The notes: a model not told the origin generated them from the sequence alone. A stretch of 64,000 nucleotides of DNA from Urechis unicinctus (GCA_034190875.2 CM067346.1:41817253-41881252); one strand, 5' to 3'. Shown: positions 28,820 through 46,887, counted from the first letter of the stretch. Program-made: numbers and translations.

Positions 28820-30345
28820 GAGGGTTTTTTCGTTGAGGCCATACCCATATGGTACAGGTTAAACAAATTCGGCTGTCAACATTTTATTTTCTCCTGTCTA
28901 TATTTTATTTTTTCAGGGAGCTTAATCGCCGTTGATTCGAGCATGTGCTCTGGTTGTGAGTGATGCAACGTTAACCATGTTAATTGCTATAGTTAGAATT
29001 GGTAAATGTGTTACTTGTTCTTTTAGAAGTAAACAAGATGAATCCGTCAGACGTGGGGTAAAGTGATAGCACTTTCTGCAATATACCAATTTATTCTCGT
29101 AGCATCTCTGTAGCTAACATAATGTGTCTAGTGCTGTTAATGTAGGTCAGATTAAGTTCAATAGTTGAGAGGAGGTCATTTGCTTTATGATAATTAGTTG
29201 TTCTGCACTGGTTGTCCATTACCGCTCAGACTGTATTCCATTAGTTCTGTTTCTGCTTGGCCATATAATGCATTTATATCAATGCATGAAAAAAAATTCA
29301 TTGCCTGGAATCTTGACTGAGCGACTATCGTGTAAAGATATTTGCAATTTGACTTATCAATCGCAATAATTCAATGCCATGTATACTTAGCCATTAGAAA
29401 TACTAATCGAGTACTATAATCCATCAATCTATAAGCATTTACATATTTGTATATTTATATATACATATATCTACCCATATATATATACATATATTTATAG
29501 GAGCAGGAGCGTCTCACTTTGTACTCTTAAGTATACAAATCCGCATGGCGTTAAGCATAGTTATTCAGCACAATTAAATATGAAAATTGTCGTTGCAAAG
29601 CTTTGCTAATTGGCCCTTGGTTTGCAAATACAGATACTAATTCAGACGGTATGGCAAATGCTAATGCTAAACTTATTGGTTGATCCAAATAAATGATCTA
29701 CAATGATTTTACAATGTGTTCGCGCCAGAAGTATACGCCGTTTTTGTTTTCATTATTGAATTCTTAGCCGTAGGAAAGAAGGAGGTGAAATGTTTGAGAG
29801 ACATGGGCGAAACGCGTTAACATATTGTGGAGTACAATCTTAATAACATCGTCAATACGAATTTCGCAAAAAACCATTAATCTTCGTTTGTAACAATTTC
29901 CAGGTCGTAAATGATATCTATCCGTGTCTGATGTAAACCATAGTCGGATTGCATAAAGATGATGTCTAAACCTCGAAGTGGCCTTAAATATGGATAATGA
30001 ATATTGCATACATATGGAGACGAAAGCACATTACTATGAGCTTTCAAAAGGTCATCATTGTCTTACCGCTTCACAAACTAAACAACCAGGATTGGAGTAT
30101 TGATGCGAACATTGCGGCGAAGCTTTTCTCGTTCTCTTTCTCTATGCCGTCGACCGGGTCAGAGACTAACAATGACAAAAGTGACCATTCTTCGCTTAAG
30201 GTGGAAGTCGCTTCATACAAAATACTTTTAAGAAGCGTTCTGACACAACGACATTCTGATCAGCACATTAATGCCGTATTTACATCTCGGGATAAGGAAA
30301 ATTCGAGCAAGGTTAGTTAGATTTCCGTTATTTTCATAATGCATA
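28820..30345. other. Intergenic DNA, no supportable gene
   Basis: A small TA-rich patch lies at 29,440-29,500. The 107-codon plus-strand frame at 29,997-30,320 has no domain and no coding-like composition. Confidence 0.5.
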
Positions 30346-31658
<1,313 letters not shown>

Positions 31659-31659
31659 G

Positions 31660-34225
<2,566 letters not shown>

Positions 34226-34816
34226 ATTAATGCCCTCACCATATCAAATACTAAGTAAAATTCCATTCAAATGGGGTATGCTTTCACACCCAATGACGGC
34301 TTTGAATAGGTGCGCTGATCCGGATTGTTTTTAATGTTATGCGTTTATCTTCTACTGTTGTCATATAGGAATCGTTATCGCACAATAGCATCACACTGAC
34401 AAGCCACACTAGGCTCATCTAATGGTCAAGGTTCGAGATAACCAACAGATTACCAATTATGAGCTTCGTATTTGTAAATACAATACTGGTCATAGTTACA
34501 TAACGTTCCACCATATAGTCATGGTGGCTTATTGTGTGATATGCCTCAACAAATTATATCTAGCTTAAAAAGTAATTTGTTGCCGTGCAATAAATTCATT
34601 CGACGTCAGTTTTGGTCAATAGCACATAGTTCAAAACCACCTAACCCATCCTAGAAACTCCAGTCACTTTCCTTGAGCACTACAAAGAATGCTTCATATA
34701 AGCAGCATACTTCATCAGCATAGAGAGCCATCCGTTACAAATATCACATACAACTCGTCTGTGACATACCAAGGGATCCCGATGTGATGTGATAGATTAT
34801 TTCTTCAGGAGAACAT

Positions 34817-35145
34817 ATAAGAGATATAGAGAGATATATATATATCATATAGAGACGTATATAAGAGATACAGAGACAGAGAAGAGATATATCTATAGAT
34901 ATATATATATATAATAGATATATATAGATATATAGAGAGAATATAGATATAGAGTATAGATGTAGAGATATAGAACATATAGAGAGGATATATCTATAGA
35001 TATATAGATATACGAGATATATATACAGATATATATATATATAGAGAGATAGAGATATAGATATAGAAATATAGATAGATTTATATATATATATATATAT
35101 ATTTATATATTCATACATATATATCTACGTATATATATATTGTAT

Positions 35146-35236
<91 letters not shown>

Positions 35237-35288
35237 TATATATTATATATCTTATATGTTTCTATATATATATATATCTATCTATATA

Positions 35289-35336
<48 letters not shown>
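34817..35336. repeat. TA/GA compound microsatellite
   Basis: About 520 bp of 'gagatata', 'tagatata' and TA runs. Purine-rich 'agagata' units on the left and TA on the right allow partial self-complementarity. The frames here are spurious. Confidence 0.93.
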
Positions 35337-35341
<5 letters not shown>

Positions 35342-35895
35342 TATTTTCTTATTACATCGCTAGAATCATGAATATACCCAGTAGTTTTCTTTTATTTCAT
35401 CACTAGAACTACTACATTACCCTGTACATCCACGTGTTTGCATAATCTAATGCATCATTAAAGTCAGACAAAGAAACGTGACTAGACTTTGGGTTACTAA
35501 CCTCCATTCATCACTCTTGACATTTCATACGGAAGCTATGTTATGTGAATGTCCGCCACGATTTTTGTTGGCATATCACACACGAGAGGCTCTTTGGGGA
35601 ACTGGTACTTTGAGTCAGAGACCCCAGCACTAATTGCACATTATCCGGCATTTCCTATGCATAATACATTTGCACGGATCTTTTTTCTTAATTCACTCTT
35701 GGATTTAGTAAGCCCTTTCATTACACCCTAGATCTATGTGAGATTAAACCGAGGTAAAGTTATCAAAGGGCAGCTGATGCGTGTTAATACTTTCTAACAG
35801 CGGATTTGTGAAATGCTGTTAAGCATTAAGCGGATTTTAACAGATCTCGTACGATGCGTTTAAGCGAGTTAAATGTTAAATGTTGCAGTTATTCA

Positions 35896-36330
35896 ACAGT
35901 AAGGATGTAGTTTAGTGTAATATAGCTATTGATATGACCACATAGATGACAAGAATATTGATAACCTAATATCGATGCAGTGACCCATACTGTTATAATG
36001 ATTACACATGATTCGGCACGCCAATGACAACGTACGTAATCATGTTTAATCATTTTAACAGTTGCCATTATGTTAAAATTTTATCGGCCAATGTACCGTT
36101 GTCTACAATACCAAGTTCCGCTCACTTTGTAATATTCAAAAGGAAACAAATGACTCAGAGGGAAGTGAGTAACCTCCCCGTCCTGCTTCTCGCAATGGGC
36201 TCATACAATATTGAGAGCCCAGCAGCAACAGTGCACCCACGCAAGTATAGGTTACAAACAGTTGAACTAGCACTTAAAGGTACTCTCTCTGACAATATCG
36301 TTAAAATACATTAACTCATTGACTCGAACG
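35896..36330 (+). repeat. Segmental duplication block B, part 2 (partner 58.36-58.82 kb)
   Basis: Across 35,896-36,044 against 58,358-58,506 (149 bases each, no gap) I count five substitutions by eye. The match continues through 'tgactcagagggaagtgagt', 'agcaacagtgcacccacgc' and 'cattaactca-tgactcg', with several indels. The 96-codon frame in this copy (36,024-36,314) is interrupted in the partner, so it is not a gene. Confidence 0.95.
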
Positions 36331-36444
36331 AATATTGGATATCAATATTTGTGAGCCAGTAATGTGATGCTTAGATATTGCGCAGGAAGGAAATTAAACA
36401 TTTTCATGTGTATATACTTGGTAGCGTAACTTACATGGCATTGG

Positions 36445-37800
36445 TGATGGTTACCACCATGTGGTTAATGTCAACGGGGTCTGCCAGGTGTTTGTTGACG
36501 ATATCGTGTAATCCTGACAATGCAACGGCCACAATTGAGCTCATCGCAATGATATATGGTAGTTTGACATCGAAGCTCACGTCCCATGACACCAGAACTT
36601 CGCTGTTTTCCAGTGCTTTTTAATCATAATCATTTCTACAAGTGTTGTACAGAATAGGGATTATTATAATTATAATCAGTATTATCATTATTACATGCCA
36701 AGAAACAGGACTCATGACGAATTTTATAGTTACGGGTTATGTTAGTTGGTGGACATTGAGGCTGCCATAGCATACATCATATGTCACAATTCCGTGCAGA
36801 ACACAGCCTCGTAAGTATCGTTGTTCGGCACATTGGCACTGTGCCTGTAATCGCAACAAGACTCATAAGCTATATGAATGGAATTGTTGTATGTTCATAA
36901 AACACAAAATCATAATATTCCATGCGATTGCTGCTGCTCTTTGCCGTATGACCAATTATGTGAAGCTGGATAAAGGTGTGATATTGCCAAGTTAATTCTA
37001 CACAAGCCCACAAAATCGCCCCATTCTGTGACGTGTACTCCTCTATTACTAATAAACTTTTGCTTAGTAAGGAATGATGCATGAAATTGGCGGAAAAATT
37101 ATAATTAAAATATGTAAGTATATCGAACTCAAAGGCAACCTTTTTGACAACATTATCGACGTGATTGCCAAATTAAAATTGGTTAACTGGTAGCATGCAC
37201 TTTGTGCTCAAATAACGAAAGCTGGATTCATGTTGGCTCTTATTGTATTGTCTAATTACAACGATTTCATGGCCAATCAACCGACTTAATGTAAGGTGAG
37301 TATAAAAATCGTTAATGTAAAGAGAAACCATTATGCAAAACATGGTCTAGGAAAACCTTTAACTAGACATGATGAAATAATCGATAAAGTTTTCTAATAA
37401 TTCATATTATGTATCCATCTAGATTATCATGACATCCGTTGGAACAAAGCAGCAATGTACAATAGCATGTGCGTGCCAAGCTGTCTAAAGACACTTTGAC
37501 GCCATCATTCTGTCAGTAACCCACGTGTCCACCAACAATTAATACATTTTTATGGCGACGTGTGTTACGTGCAAGATCCAGCAAATGCATGTGGCGGTGT
37601 CTATTACATCCTGCCGCAATAAACATAAAGGTTGCTTCAGTACAATGGAGAACAAATGCACATACATATTGGTCATCATTAAGGCCATATCATGGACTGA
37701 AAGGCAACCTCACGAAGCGGCTAAACACTTTTAGCATCAACCAAACTAGATCATCTTCACGTAGACCGCGGTTCTGTGATGTTGGATAAACGCATCAATG
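36445..37800 (+). repeat. Old duplicated block, partner at about 18.75-20.86 kb
   Basis: See the landmarks given for the 18,745-20,860 entry. This segment lies inside block B but has no visible counterpart at the matching place in the 55.1-62.5 kb block, so it was either lost there or inserted here. Confidence 0.7.
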
Positions 37801-37859
37801 TCATGGCGAAGCCTTCAGCAGCAGACTATCGGGTGAGATTACAGTACCTCGCTGGCCAT

Positions 37860-38520
37860 TTTGTAATGACAATCCTTGGGCTGTGCATTTTGTTTCATTT
37901 CGATTTGGGCGACTGCCAGTAACTTACTTCGTCATCCTTTGTCCATGCCCTATTGATAGATATGACACTTATGGAGCTTATATTCGAAGCCGGGACGCAA
38001 AATATAAGCTCAGATATTGTAAACGTTGCTTGGTTGATTGGGACTACACAAGTTCAATACGCAATAACTATTCAAAATATGTAATGTCAGCGCACCTTTT
38101 GCAGTTTTATGGTCTAATAGTGCAGCTGGCATGGCATAGGCGCCGTCAAATGCATCATTACGAAATTTACACTTATCTTTCAGCTACATTTACTGTAGAG
38201 TACAAAGTGCTAGGGCTTATCAGTGTCAAATTAGCGATTCCGTCGTTCCCTGCTATTCTGTGTTTATGTTCAACTATGCAATGCAAGAAACTAACAACCG
38301 TAATGCATGACTCAAATAGATTGGCATAAGGCAGCATTTATGAAGATGAGATTGTGCAAAACATTTCAATGTTTTTCATCATCTTCATTATGAAGACGTC
38401 TAATATAATGTAGTTTTGTGGGAACTCCGAACTCCCTTGATAAAGCGAATATAATAATGTCGTATTTGCTTTTGTATATAGTTGAGCATTTCCCGTTTGT
38501 GCTATGAAAGAAGTACACTA
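37860..38520 (+). repeat. Segmental duplication block B, part 3 (partner 61.00-61.78 kb)
   Basis: Shares 'atgacaatccttgggctgtg', 'actgccagtaacttacttcg', 'cgtcaaatgcatcattacga' and 'gaagacgtctaatataatgt' with the partner. The partner has about 200 bp extra near the start. Differences include indels that are not multiples of three within the 148-codon frame at 37,883-38,329, which argues that neither copy is coding. Confidence 0.93.
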
Positions 38521-39479
38521 ACCAGTTGACGATGCTTTGTATTAGGTTTTTAGACCGTAATACTGCAAATAAGGATTTGTTTTGTTTCATTAATACTTTA
38601 AGATCGATGAGTAACATAATGTTATTAAGCTATAACAACTGCATGATGCTAATGAATGTTAATGCATGCATCACCCTCTCTTAGTGATAGGCTGATCTGT
38701 CATATACAGATCTTAGTTGCTGTTCAACGTGTGCAATTATCTTTTTCTCTTGTTTTCATCCGCTGACCGCCGACGTAGATTACCATCATAAATGCTGATG
38801 GCTGAAGTCTTCTCGTGCTCGCCAGTTGAATAAGTCAATAGGTCATTCAAGATAATCTTAATCTATATTTGGATTATCCTCCTATTTTAGCATTTATTTT
38901 CCACACTGAGCGTAAATATGTTGAGACACTCCATAGATATACACTCTAATCATTAAGTATTTTTCATTCTTCTTCAATGCTCGCGACACGATCACCGAAC
39001 TCTGAACGTGTTATGTTACCTTACGCAGAATCAATGACACGCCCGGTGTTTTTAGACATCACTAAATCCAATAGAGCGGAAAACGAAATGTGGATATAAT
39101 ATGCTTTGCAGCAATTTTAAGATAGCTGAAGGATAGTTTGAATCAAACAAATCTATCTAACATTGTGCTTATGTTTTAATTTTGCGTTGGCTATTTTTAA
39201 CTTTATTAAGGTATAAACACAACCTTGCATATACTGTAGATACTGAATCAAAGGGTGCATGGTTACAATCAGAATGCGTCGGATGCTGTTAACGAGATCA
39301 AAGTAAAATGTCAATTGTATACCTCAGCTATCACCTCCACTTTTGAGGCAGCCCCTAGAACTGTAACTGATCCTGCTACCACAACGCCCCCTGGCAAAAG
39401 AGGCGACTAATAGGACGAGAGTCTTGATTGGTCTGGTCCAGCCAACCAGCTGGCTGTTTCTTGCCCTAGAATTTGATCT

Positions 39480-39715
39480 TTTTCACCCTCCAGCTTTAGT
39501 TCATCTTCATCATCCATGCACACCCCCACACCCCTCACGCATTTTTATCCAAGACGGTGGTTGCTTAATAAGGTCGATCTTCAGTATTGGAATGCAGCTT
39601 ACTTACTTATTTATTATCGCAACTATCCAGCCGCTACTGTTAAGTCATGTGTGGGAGCTCATAACCTACGCAGTATCTTCATTATTCTCAAGCTGCATCC
39701 ATTAAACAATTAAAG
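39480..39715 (+). repeat. Segmental duplication block B, part 4 (partner 61.79-62.02 kb)
   Basis: Shares 'ccagctttagttcatcttca', 'tgcacacccccacacccctc', 'gcggtggttgcttaata'-like text and 'cataacctacg-agtatctt' with the partner. The partner lacks about 950 bp that stand between parts 3 and 4 here. A third, older copy is at 22.74-22.99 kb. Confidence 0.93.
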
Positions 39716-40497
39716 GGGTTAAAAAACACATTTGGAAACATAGTGTGAGTAATATTTTACTACATTAATATGGAGACCATTTTATATATTTAGGCCATTG
39801 TAAATGCCATTGCTGCCCAATGAACCAATTAATCCCAAAACTGATGTTACTTACGCGCTAACTGAAGTTAGCATTATAGTGTACCGTGTTCGTGGAAGCG
39901 TACGCTCCAAGGAGACTTGCATTGTAGGCTCGCTAACTGAGGATTTGGGCACCAGTGAAAAATCGTCCGTTGCATTTTGTTTCGATATTAAGCTAACCAA
40001 TCAGTTAGTGCTTAATTCTTTATTGATGTAAATTATCTGAATAACGCTTACAATCATCGAGTATGGGTCTACCCAAAATACGCAGTTCAAGCCATATGTC
40101 AGGGTGATAGCTTGTTATACAAACTAGCGAGTTTTTGGGGGATAAAACTTGAGTTAGCGAAGATATGAATATGTGATTGAATATTACAGTGAATCAATAC
40201 CCATTCAATTGTGAAAAGAATACACTTACTCTGTTATGTATTCAGGTAAATGGTCCTTACATTAGGCTGATGTTCCGCCAGTGTTCAAATGTACCCATCG
40301 CCCTGCTTACAACAAAATACTTATCCAGTAACGCAGTAGAGATTTTATATAATAGGCTAACCCTAACTGCATTTGACCAGAAAGAAATGCTTGTAAACTG
40401 TATGGATACTATAAACACGGTATGTAAAGATGTAATCAACCAATGATGGTTACATTGATGGTGAACACCAACTCACCCAGTTATAAGCTATCAACGG

Positions 40498-40572
40498 GTG
40501 CGGCGGGGGGGGGGGGGAAGGGGGTAGCGGTGGGGTCGGGGAGGGGTGCTGGTTGTTAACAGGGGGCGGGTT
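40498..40572 (+). other. G-rich tract, potential quadruplex
   Basis: Runs of 14, 5, 4, 4, 5 and 4 or more guanines occur within about 75 bp, including 'aagggggtagcggtggggtc' and 'gaggggtgctgg'. The sequence could form G-quadruplex structures. The words 'agggggcgg-tgctaaca' recur near 62,023 at the end of the partner block. Confidence 0.8.
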
Positions 40573-40689
40573 GCTAACAGGATTTTGACGTGTTTGTGGA
40601 GTATATAGCAAGCGAAGCGTATGAATAATATCCTTTCCAAAAGCTCTTTTAAAGCTCTACAAGCTAAAGCTTTCATGGTGCTGTGAGAT

Positions 40690-43600
40690 ATCTTAATATA
40701 TTGAAGCAGTAATACACAATTTCGTCAATTCGCGATAAACAATGGGATGGCAAAATTAGCAGCCAAAAATCAAGCCCTCTGCATGCAGAGTCTGCATTTG
40801 CTATTGGCGCAAAAACGACTCCAATCTAATGCACAGACATATTTACCTCCACAACAATGCATCTGCTTCTTTTGCATCCTAGTCACCCGCCGTTAAATGT
40901 TGGACAGGGGTTCACATAGAGCGGCGGAAAAGTACAATGGATGTGCACCAATTGTTGTAATTGTTAGCCAGAACCTTATTACAATGCAAGGCATACATGA
41001 TCTCCAATTCCTGAACTTTTTATTATCGATAACGATGCGCAAGGCCAAATATCCTTGCTCCGCGTGGAAGAATATGGCCCGGTTTTCGATGGTGGGCTTA
41101 ATTGATGAACGTGTCTCACGGTGCATTGGAATATCCCACGTTGAATCGGGACAAGAATTTGATGCAAATGAATGCGGATTATTGTGTTGGTGGATCCCAA
41201 TCAGCGGAACAATTGGATAAAATTCTTCGCTTACAACTAATGGTAATCCTTTTTCGGTATGATACTAGTCACACGCGTACAACTGATGCAACAAGTCAGG
41301 GTAAGTACAATTTAGAAAGCATCGCAACAATGATCTTAATACTGTCACAATCATAAAAATTAAACTTAACAGTCTAAAATTATTCATCTCTGACAGTTGA
41401 GACCGCTTTCCCGATATCTCATGTACATTGTTTCTGGTTGAAAAGCCCTGAAAAAATGTATGCGTCTGCGTTTCTGTGGAGAGCCATACGAAACCCATGC
41501 AACAGTGAGGAAGGTCCAACACATTACGATTGAACCTCATGGACGGGTATCGTAACATACGCAAACATTTGGATCCAAACCAAAAACTATGGATCGAAGG
41601 TCGAATCATTCAACTACTGCGCCACGGGGACGTTGCCCATTTCAGGAACGCCTTGCTTTGACTCATGCGCTTTTTCTGCTCGTTCTCGCGTCAGTTATTT
41701 AGATATGCAGCTGAAATTAGTTGTTAGCAATGTATGCATCAAATGCTTGTACGATTCAAAGACCCAAATACCCTGGACACGGAGTTGCAAGAGGCTCAAT
41801 ATTATCAGTAAGGTTATCACACCCTACCCAGCTACACCACCGGGACCGACTGGCCGTAGTTTATTCTCTTTATTCAACTTTATTAGCATTACATACAGAC
41901 AAGCGATTGTTCCGACTGGTTAGTGATTGTTTAATAGGAAAATGGGGTGGTTATATCATTGGACATATGCATCTTCGCATGCCTTCTATAGTTTGTCTAT
42001 GCAATTGTTTTTACGCAGGTAATCAACAATACCCATGCTATTTATGTGGCAGATATTTTGCAGACGTCGAAAATTATAATCAAGAGGCAACAACACGCAT
42101 CTGCCAACTTATTTCTTGGAGAATATTCTGACCTCTGCCTGATATCATATGTTATTCAGACCAGTAGTTTTACACAACCTCAACGAGGGCTTTGTTCTTC
42201 AGAGCATTTTGCATTCAGTCGATGACGGTACCATGGTAATTTATCAAGTAAAATTTGCACACTACTATGTATTGCACGCAAGGAAAGAAGAATAATTGAT
42301 AACTGTAAGAACCACGCATTCATTCTTATTTGAAGTCACAATTGATCGATCACCTACAAATACGACAAAGATAATCCATCTTTGACTAATAACTGAATTG
42401 CATGTGATTTACTCAGCAGTGATTTGCACAGAGAGGGAACCTTGAATTAAATTGATAGGCGGATTAATATGATAAATGACTAGAAACATTTGACCGCTGC
42501 GCTATCCATCAATGATGTGATTCTTTGAAGATGGCTGTTTGCCTGCACTTTACTAATTGTTGCGAAAAGTGTGGACCGCAAATGCAGCGTAATAGGTCGA
42601 CAGAACAAGCGAGGTGACGTTTTATATATTCTAAACAAAAAGCATTTGACAATGATACATGCCTTTTCTTGAGGTTATTATTTCTCTGTACAAACGGAAT
42701 GGGAAACAAAAAATGAATTGTCAGTTGAAAGATTCTGTGAAGTTTGTATTGTCCTGAGTATGGCTAGCTTAGTCGCATAAGGGCAGACCTGTAAATTCAT
42801 TTGTTATTTTTCTCGATTAAAGCATTAAATTGTAATTGATACTGGTGTGCGAGACAATCGCCTCCCAGATCTGAATATAAGTGGTAATTAAATGTAGGTT
42901 GGTGTCCGATCCCTTCAAGGGTCAGTGCGGTAACCGCCCATGAGGTTGGAAATAGCATGCTTCTTCTTCGATTTCGATACTGCGTTTGTTTTCTTTACAT
43001 ATTGCTTAACATGGAAGCTGGGGTATCAAATGTAATCAGATTAGTCATGCTCATTGTTATGCACCAATTAGAAGCATACAATTTTTGGTATTGATAAATG
43101 AGCGTGCATATATTGGGCCTTAATGTAGATATGGCATTGGCAGTGGCAGCCTCCAGTGCATCATATTCGCAGCTAGTATTTTACTTTTTCAACAGTCAAG
43201 TGAAATTGTCTGCAGTAGCATGATATTCATATTGTTATCAAAGAATTGTGAAGGAAAGTCCCGTCATAAACAACTATGATGAATAACGAGACAACATTTT
43301 AGATATTCAAGTCATTTTAACATCACTCGGCTACTTGGTTGAACGAACTAATAATTCAATGGTTAATTTACTAGCCATCGTAAACTATGCATAGTTCTTC
43401 AGTTCAAAGTGCTCGCGAGAAGGGTAGCCATGTAAGCGATGTTTGTGGTACAGTTATATCAGATAACCGAACAAATGAAAGCAATATCGAATTACTTTGC
43501 TTCTATTGCCTTGCACTGCCTACCCTATCCCACGTTTATACGTATCAAAAGCAATCCATCAACATTAGACGACAAAACGAAAAAGCTTGTCTACAACATA

Positions 43601-44540
43601 ACACTTTATGTCTCCATATCTATGAACAGAAATTGGTCCACTGAGAAGTCATGTTTTTGAGAATCGTGTTATGATCTATTAATCAATGAGAGGACAATTT
43701 AAATATGTCATGGTTCAAGTATGCACACTGAATGACATGATTGATTGCAAAATATATGCAACCGTTTCTGTATCGAAACGAGTAGGCAATGTACAACTCG
43801 TGCAATGACCATATACCTCAAACGGCATTAATTCGTTATCACAAAGAGCCACAATTGTGTGATAACTGTGAAAACTTTGTTTTGTCAAGTAATTTATATG
43901 ATTTTGACACATCGCATGGTTAATCTCTTTCGTAAAACAAATCTGATGTGCATGCATGTTCATCTTACTTCATGTTCACTTCAATATTCACTAAAGCAAT
44001 GCCATAGATAGCATTGTCTTTACATGGAAATTTCACGTCAAACCACTCCGATATAAAAATTTCATTCCATTTCAATAGTACAGCCAACCGACAACCGGTC
44101 CACTAATGAATGTTTAATAAGAGGATATGTATGAAAGCGTTGACTAGGGTACAGAGGGGGCGGGGATATAGCTTATTTCAGTGAAATCCATAACACATAC
44201 AATGGAATATTTTTTTCGGCCAAATTCAGATGTGCAGGGAATTTCCGGTAGGGACATATTCAAAAGGTGAGTATCTGTTCATGCAAATTTCGCTCTCAAA
44301 TACCCCTGGCATATATATTAACATAGAACCTAATATGAATAATTGTAAAGAACATGGAATCATTGTATATCATTAATAAGAGGTTACTATGAGAATTTGA
44401 GTCACAACAACTTAAATAGCCGTGCTCTATTTATGACTGAAGCAACTACCCATGCATTATGATATGAAAATTTTACCATTTCTTGTTATTCACTCTATGA
44501 TGCTGACGATCATCATGAAGCCAATATGCACGTAGGATCA
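40690..44540. other. Intergenic DNA, no supportable gene
   Basis: Several 60-136 codon frames overlap on opposite strands around 40,890-42,130. None shows a domain, and the region 41,815-42,530 is an old duplicate of 14,650-15,330. I do not support any as a gene. Confidence 0.5.
41815..42530 (+). repeat. Old duplicated segment, partner at about 14.65-15.33 kb
   Basis: Landmarks 'cgattgttccgactggtta' (partner 'cgattattccgacttgtta'), 'gctatttatgtggcaga', 'tgataggcggattaatatga' and 'agaaacatttgac' occur in the same order. This segment follows block B, whereas its partner precedes block A, so the order of repeated segments is not identical in the two regions. Confidence 0.75.
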
Positions 44541-44543
44541 TCC

Positions 44544-44822
<279 letters not shown>

Positions 44823-44874
44823 ACGTTAATTTGTTCATAGTTAACTCATGCCATAGAATGCTGCGGAACATCAA

Positions 44875-44918
44875 GACGAGGTGGCCAAGTGGTTAAGGCG
44901 ATGGACTGCTCATCCAAT
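44875..44918 (+). pseudogene. 5' half of a tRNA-Ser(GCU)-like sequence
   Basis: The first 43 bases follow the eukaryotic tRNA-Ser(GCU) pattern: acceptor 'gacgag', a box A of 'tggccaagtgg', D arm, anticodon stem and the loop 'ctgctca' holding GCT. Against the consensus I remember there are only about two substitutions. After 'catcca' the variable arm, T arm and acceptor 3' strand are not recognisable, so this is not a working tRNA. It may be a tRNA pseudogene or the head of a SINE whose body follows. It lies 50 bp after the palindromic microsatellite. Confidence 0.7.
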
Positions 44919-44924
44919 AATGTC

Positions 44925-46885
44925 ACCTGTTTCAGGGATAAGCACTTAGAGTTCATCGAACGATAACAGACTTCATGCGTCGTTGGCACCGTTCATGTGC
45001 AGTTGAGTCTGAACCTTTAAATGAAGTAAGGGGGCTGCCAAAATTGGTTGGTTGTTTAATAATATATACAATAGCGGTTCTAGTCCACCGAACTTTATTT
45101 AACTAGCGGGCATCAGTTCCGCTTGTACAGAATGTTTGCTAACTGTGTTTTCCAAGATGGCTCCCAACATGGTTACGCGGTTTGAGCTGAGATAACACGG
45201 CATTCCGATCGCGCTTCCTTGTATTTTAAATAGGAGTAATATGAACTGCACTATTCTGTATCTTGTTTCTTTGTCGATTCACCACAACTGGTAGATTATT
45301 TCATATAGCCTGAATTTTCTACACATGGTCGAATGCTGTCGGCCGCTTTTGTAATATTGGGCATTGATGTTGCAGCAGACAATTAGCGTCAAATTATACA
45401 CCTAATAGCGAGCAGCATTCCCGCCGCCTATGGTTACCCATCATGTAAACAAAAAAAACCTCTTCGTCTAGCTATAACGATTTTGTGCAGTTGTCAAATT
45501 GCTCATTCGGTATAAGGTGTTCAAAAAGAGAAAATAGAGCTGACGTTTCGATCTTTGCGTTGCAATAGTAGCCACTTATTGCATTCAATTCATTATTCAG
45601 TACGTATATCATTTGTGTTGGTTTGTAATTTATCAGTATACCTATGACACTAAATAACCCATACAACAGCATTAACCGACCAACAAACGATTAAGCACTT
45701 GTTTCGTGATAGCGGTCGGCTTCAGCTTCTTCGTACATTATAAGCATAACAATGGATATAAAAAACACATGAAAAGCGTGACTGTGCAATTAGTAGACAC
45801 AGCCACCAATTCATTTGACAGTTTATTGTCGTTGTTTGTTTAATAAATCATATTCAATTTACTGAGTGGCATCCACTATTAAGGAGGTAACAAAAAGCAT
45901 GCCTCACGCTCTGCTAATTGAAGCGAGCTACCTTAAGCTGTTGCTATAATACTGCACTAAATCAAGATGTCACGCATAACAGGAGGTCTAAGCACTTTAA
46001 TTATCGGGAATCAAAGCAAGTAGACATTCGACTTAACCAAGAAGCAGCCTATGTACCAGCCGGTGAGACATACTAGGTGGGTGCTGTTCTAAAGTAGCTC
46101 CTCATTACCTAATGGGTCGCAAAGGCATCTGCTGCACTGCCAATGATCTCTAGAAACGTAATGAAATAATGATCTGCATATATCTTTAAGAAGTAGAATT
46201 GATACACGGGTAGCTATAGACTCTTTTAAGCTTGTTCGGCCTGAAATAACGACACAGTGTTTGTCTTCCTGTGCATCATGTGGATCGCTAAGATAAAATA
46301 GTCGCAAAGATACAGAAAGTGTTTTTACTTGTATTTATGTTTTTATCAAGGATGAAACAGCCCACGTCAACAGTAATGTGGCTAGCTTAGGCTATCAGAA
46401 TAACGGATATTTCTGACTTGAGCCAAGTGATTTAAGGTTGCACTTATTCTTCCAATAACTACGCTAAGTGATATGCTTAACTTAAGTATTTCTTGTTTTT
46501 AATATTCAGAAGTAAATGATAGCTTAAAAATGCATATCAAGTTTTCAAACAAAGCACAGTGAGCTAAAAAATTGCATGCACATATGCATATTGCAACTGA
46601 CTTATTTGAAAGATAGAACTGCCAGAAAGTTATAGAAAACTATTGACTCATAAACCATTCATTATGACTTAATTAGACGGCGTGGGGCGTTAAACGGCAG
46701 TTAAGCACATTGAAAGGATTTGGTATTGACTTTTCTATTGCGCCGTAAATATTGATATCATCATTCGATCCGTGCTTTTGACCAATATATATACATGTGA
46801 CAGACTGTCTACTAGCCTAATAGGGTGACATTTACTACGTATTGATCCAAACCTAGGGTGGTTGATCAATCAGCTTAACAAGTCT
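44925..46885. other. Intergenic DNA, no supportable gene
   Basis: No frame over 75 codons, no domain and no RNA gene. It could include the body of a SINE starting at 44,875, but I cannot delimit it. Confidence 0.5.
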
Positions 46886-46887
46886 GT

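Noticed and set aside
29997-30320. 107-codon plus-strand frame
   Set aside because: No motif, no coding-like composition, and no duplicate to test. It is within the length expected by chance in this much sequence.
36024-36314. 96-codon plus-strand frame
   Set aside because: The duplicate at 58.49-58.80 kb is interrupted early, and the surrounding non-coding sequence is equally well conserved.
37883-38329. 148-codon plus-strand frame, the longest non-repeat frame outside the fossil
   Set aside because: The close duplicate at 61.0-61.6 kb differs by indels that are not multiples of three and has stops in the matching frame, so the frame is not under protein-level constraint. No domain is visible.
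40897-41923. Overlapping 77-114 codon frames on both strands
   Set aside because: They occupy the same bases on opposite strands, and none has a domain or coding-like composition.
42890-42960. 'ggtgtccgatccc', a box-B-like word
   Set aside because: No correctly spaced box A and no cloverleaf. The surrounding text may be a repeat, but I cannot support a tRNA or SINE call.
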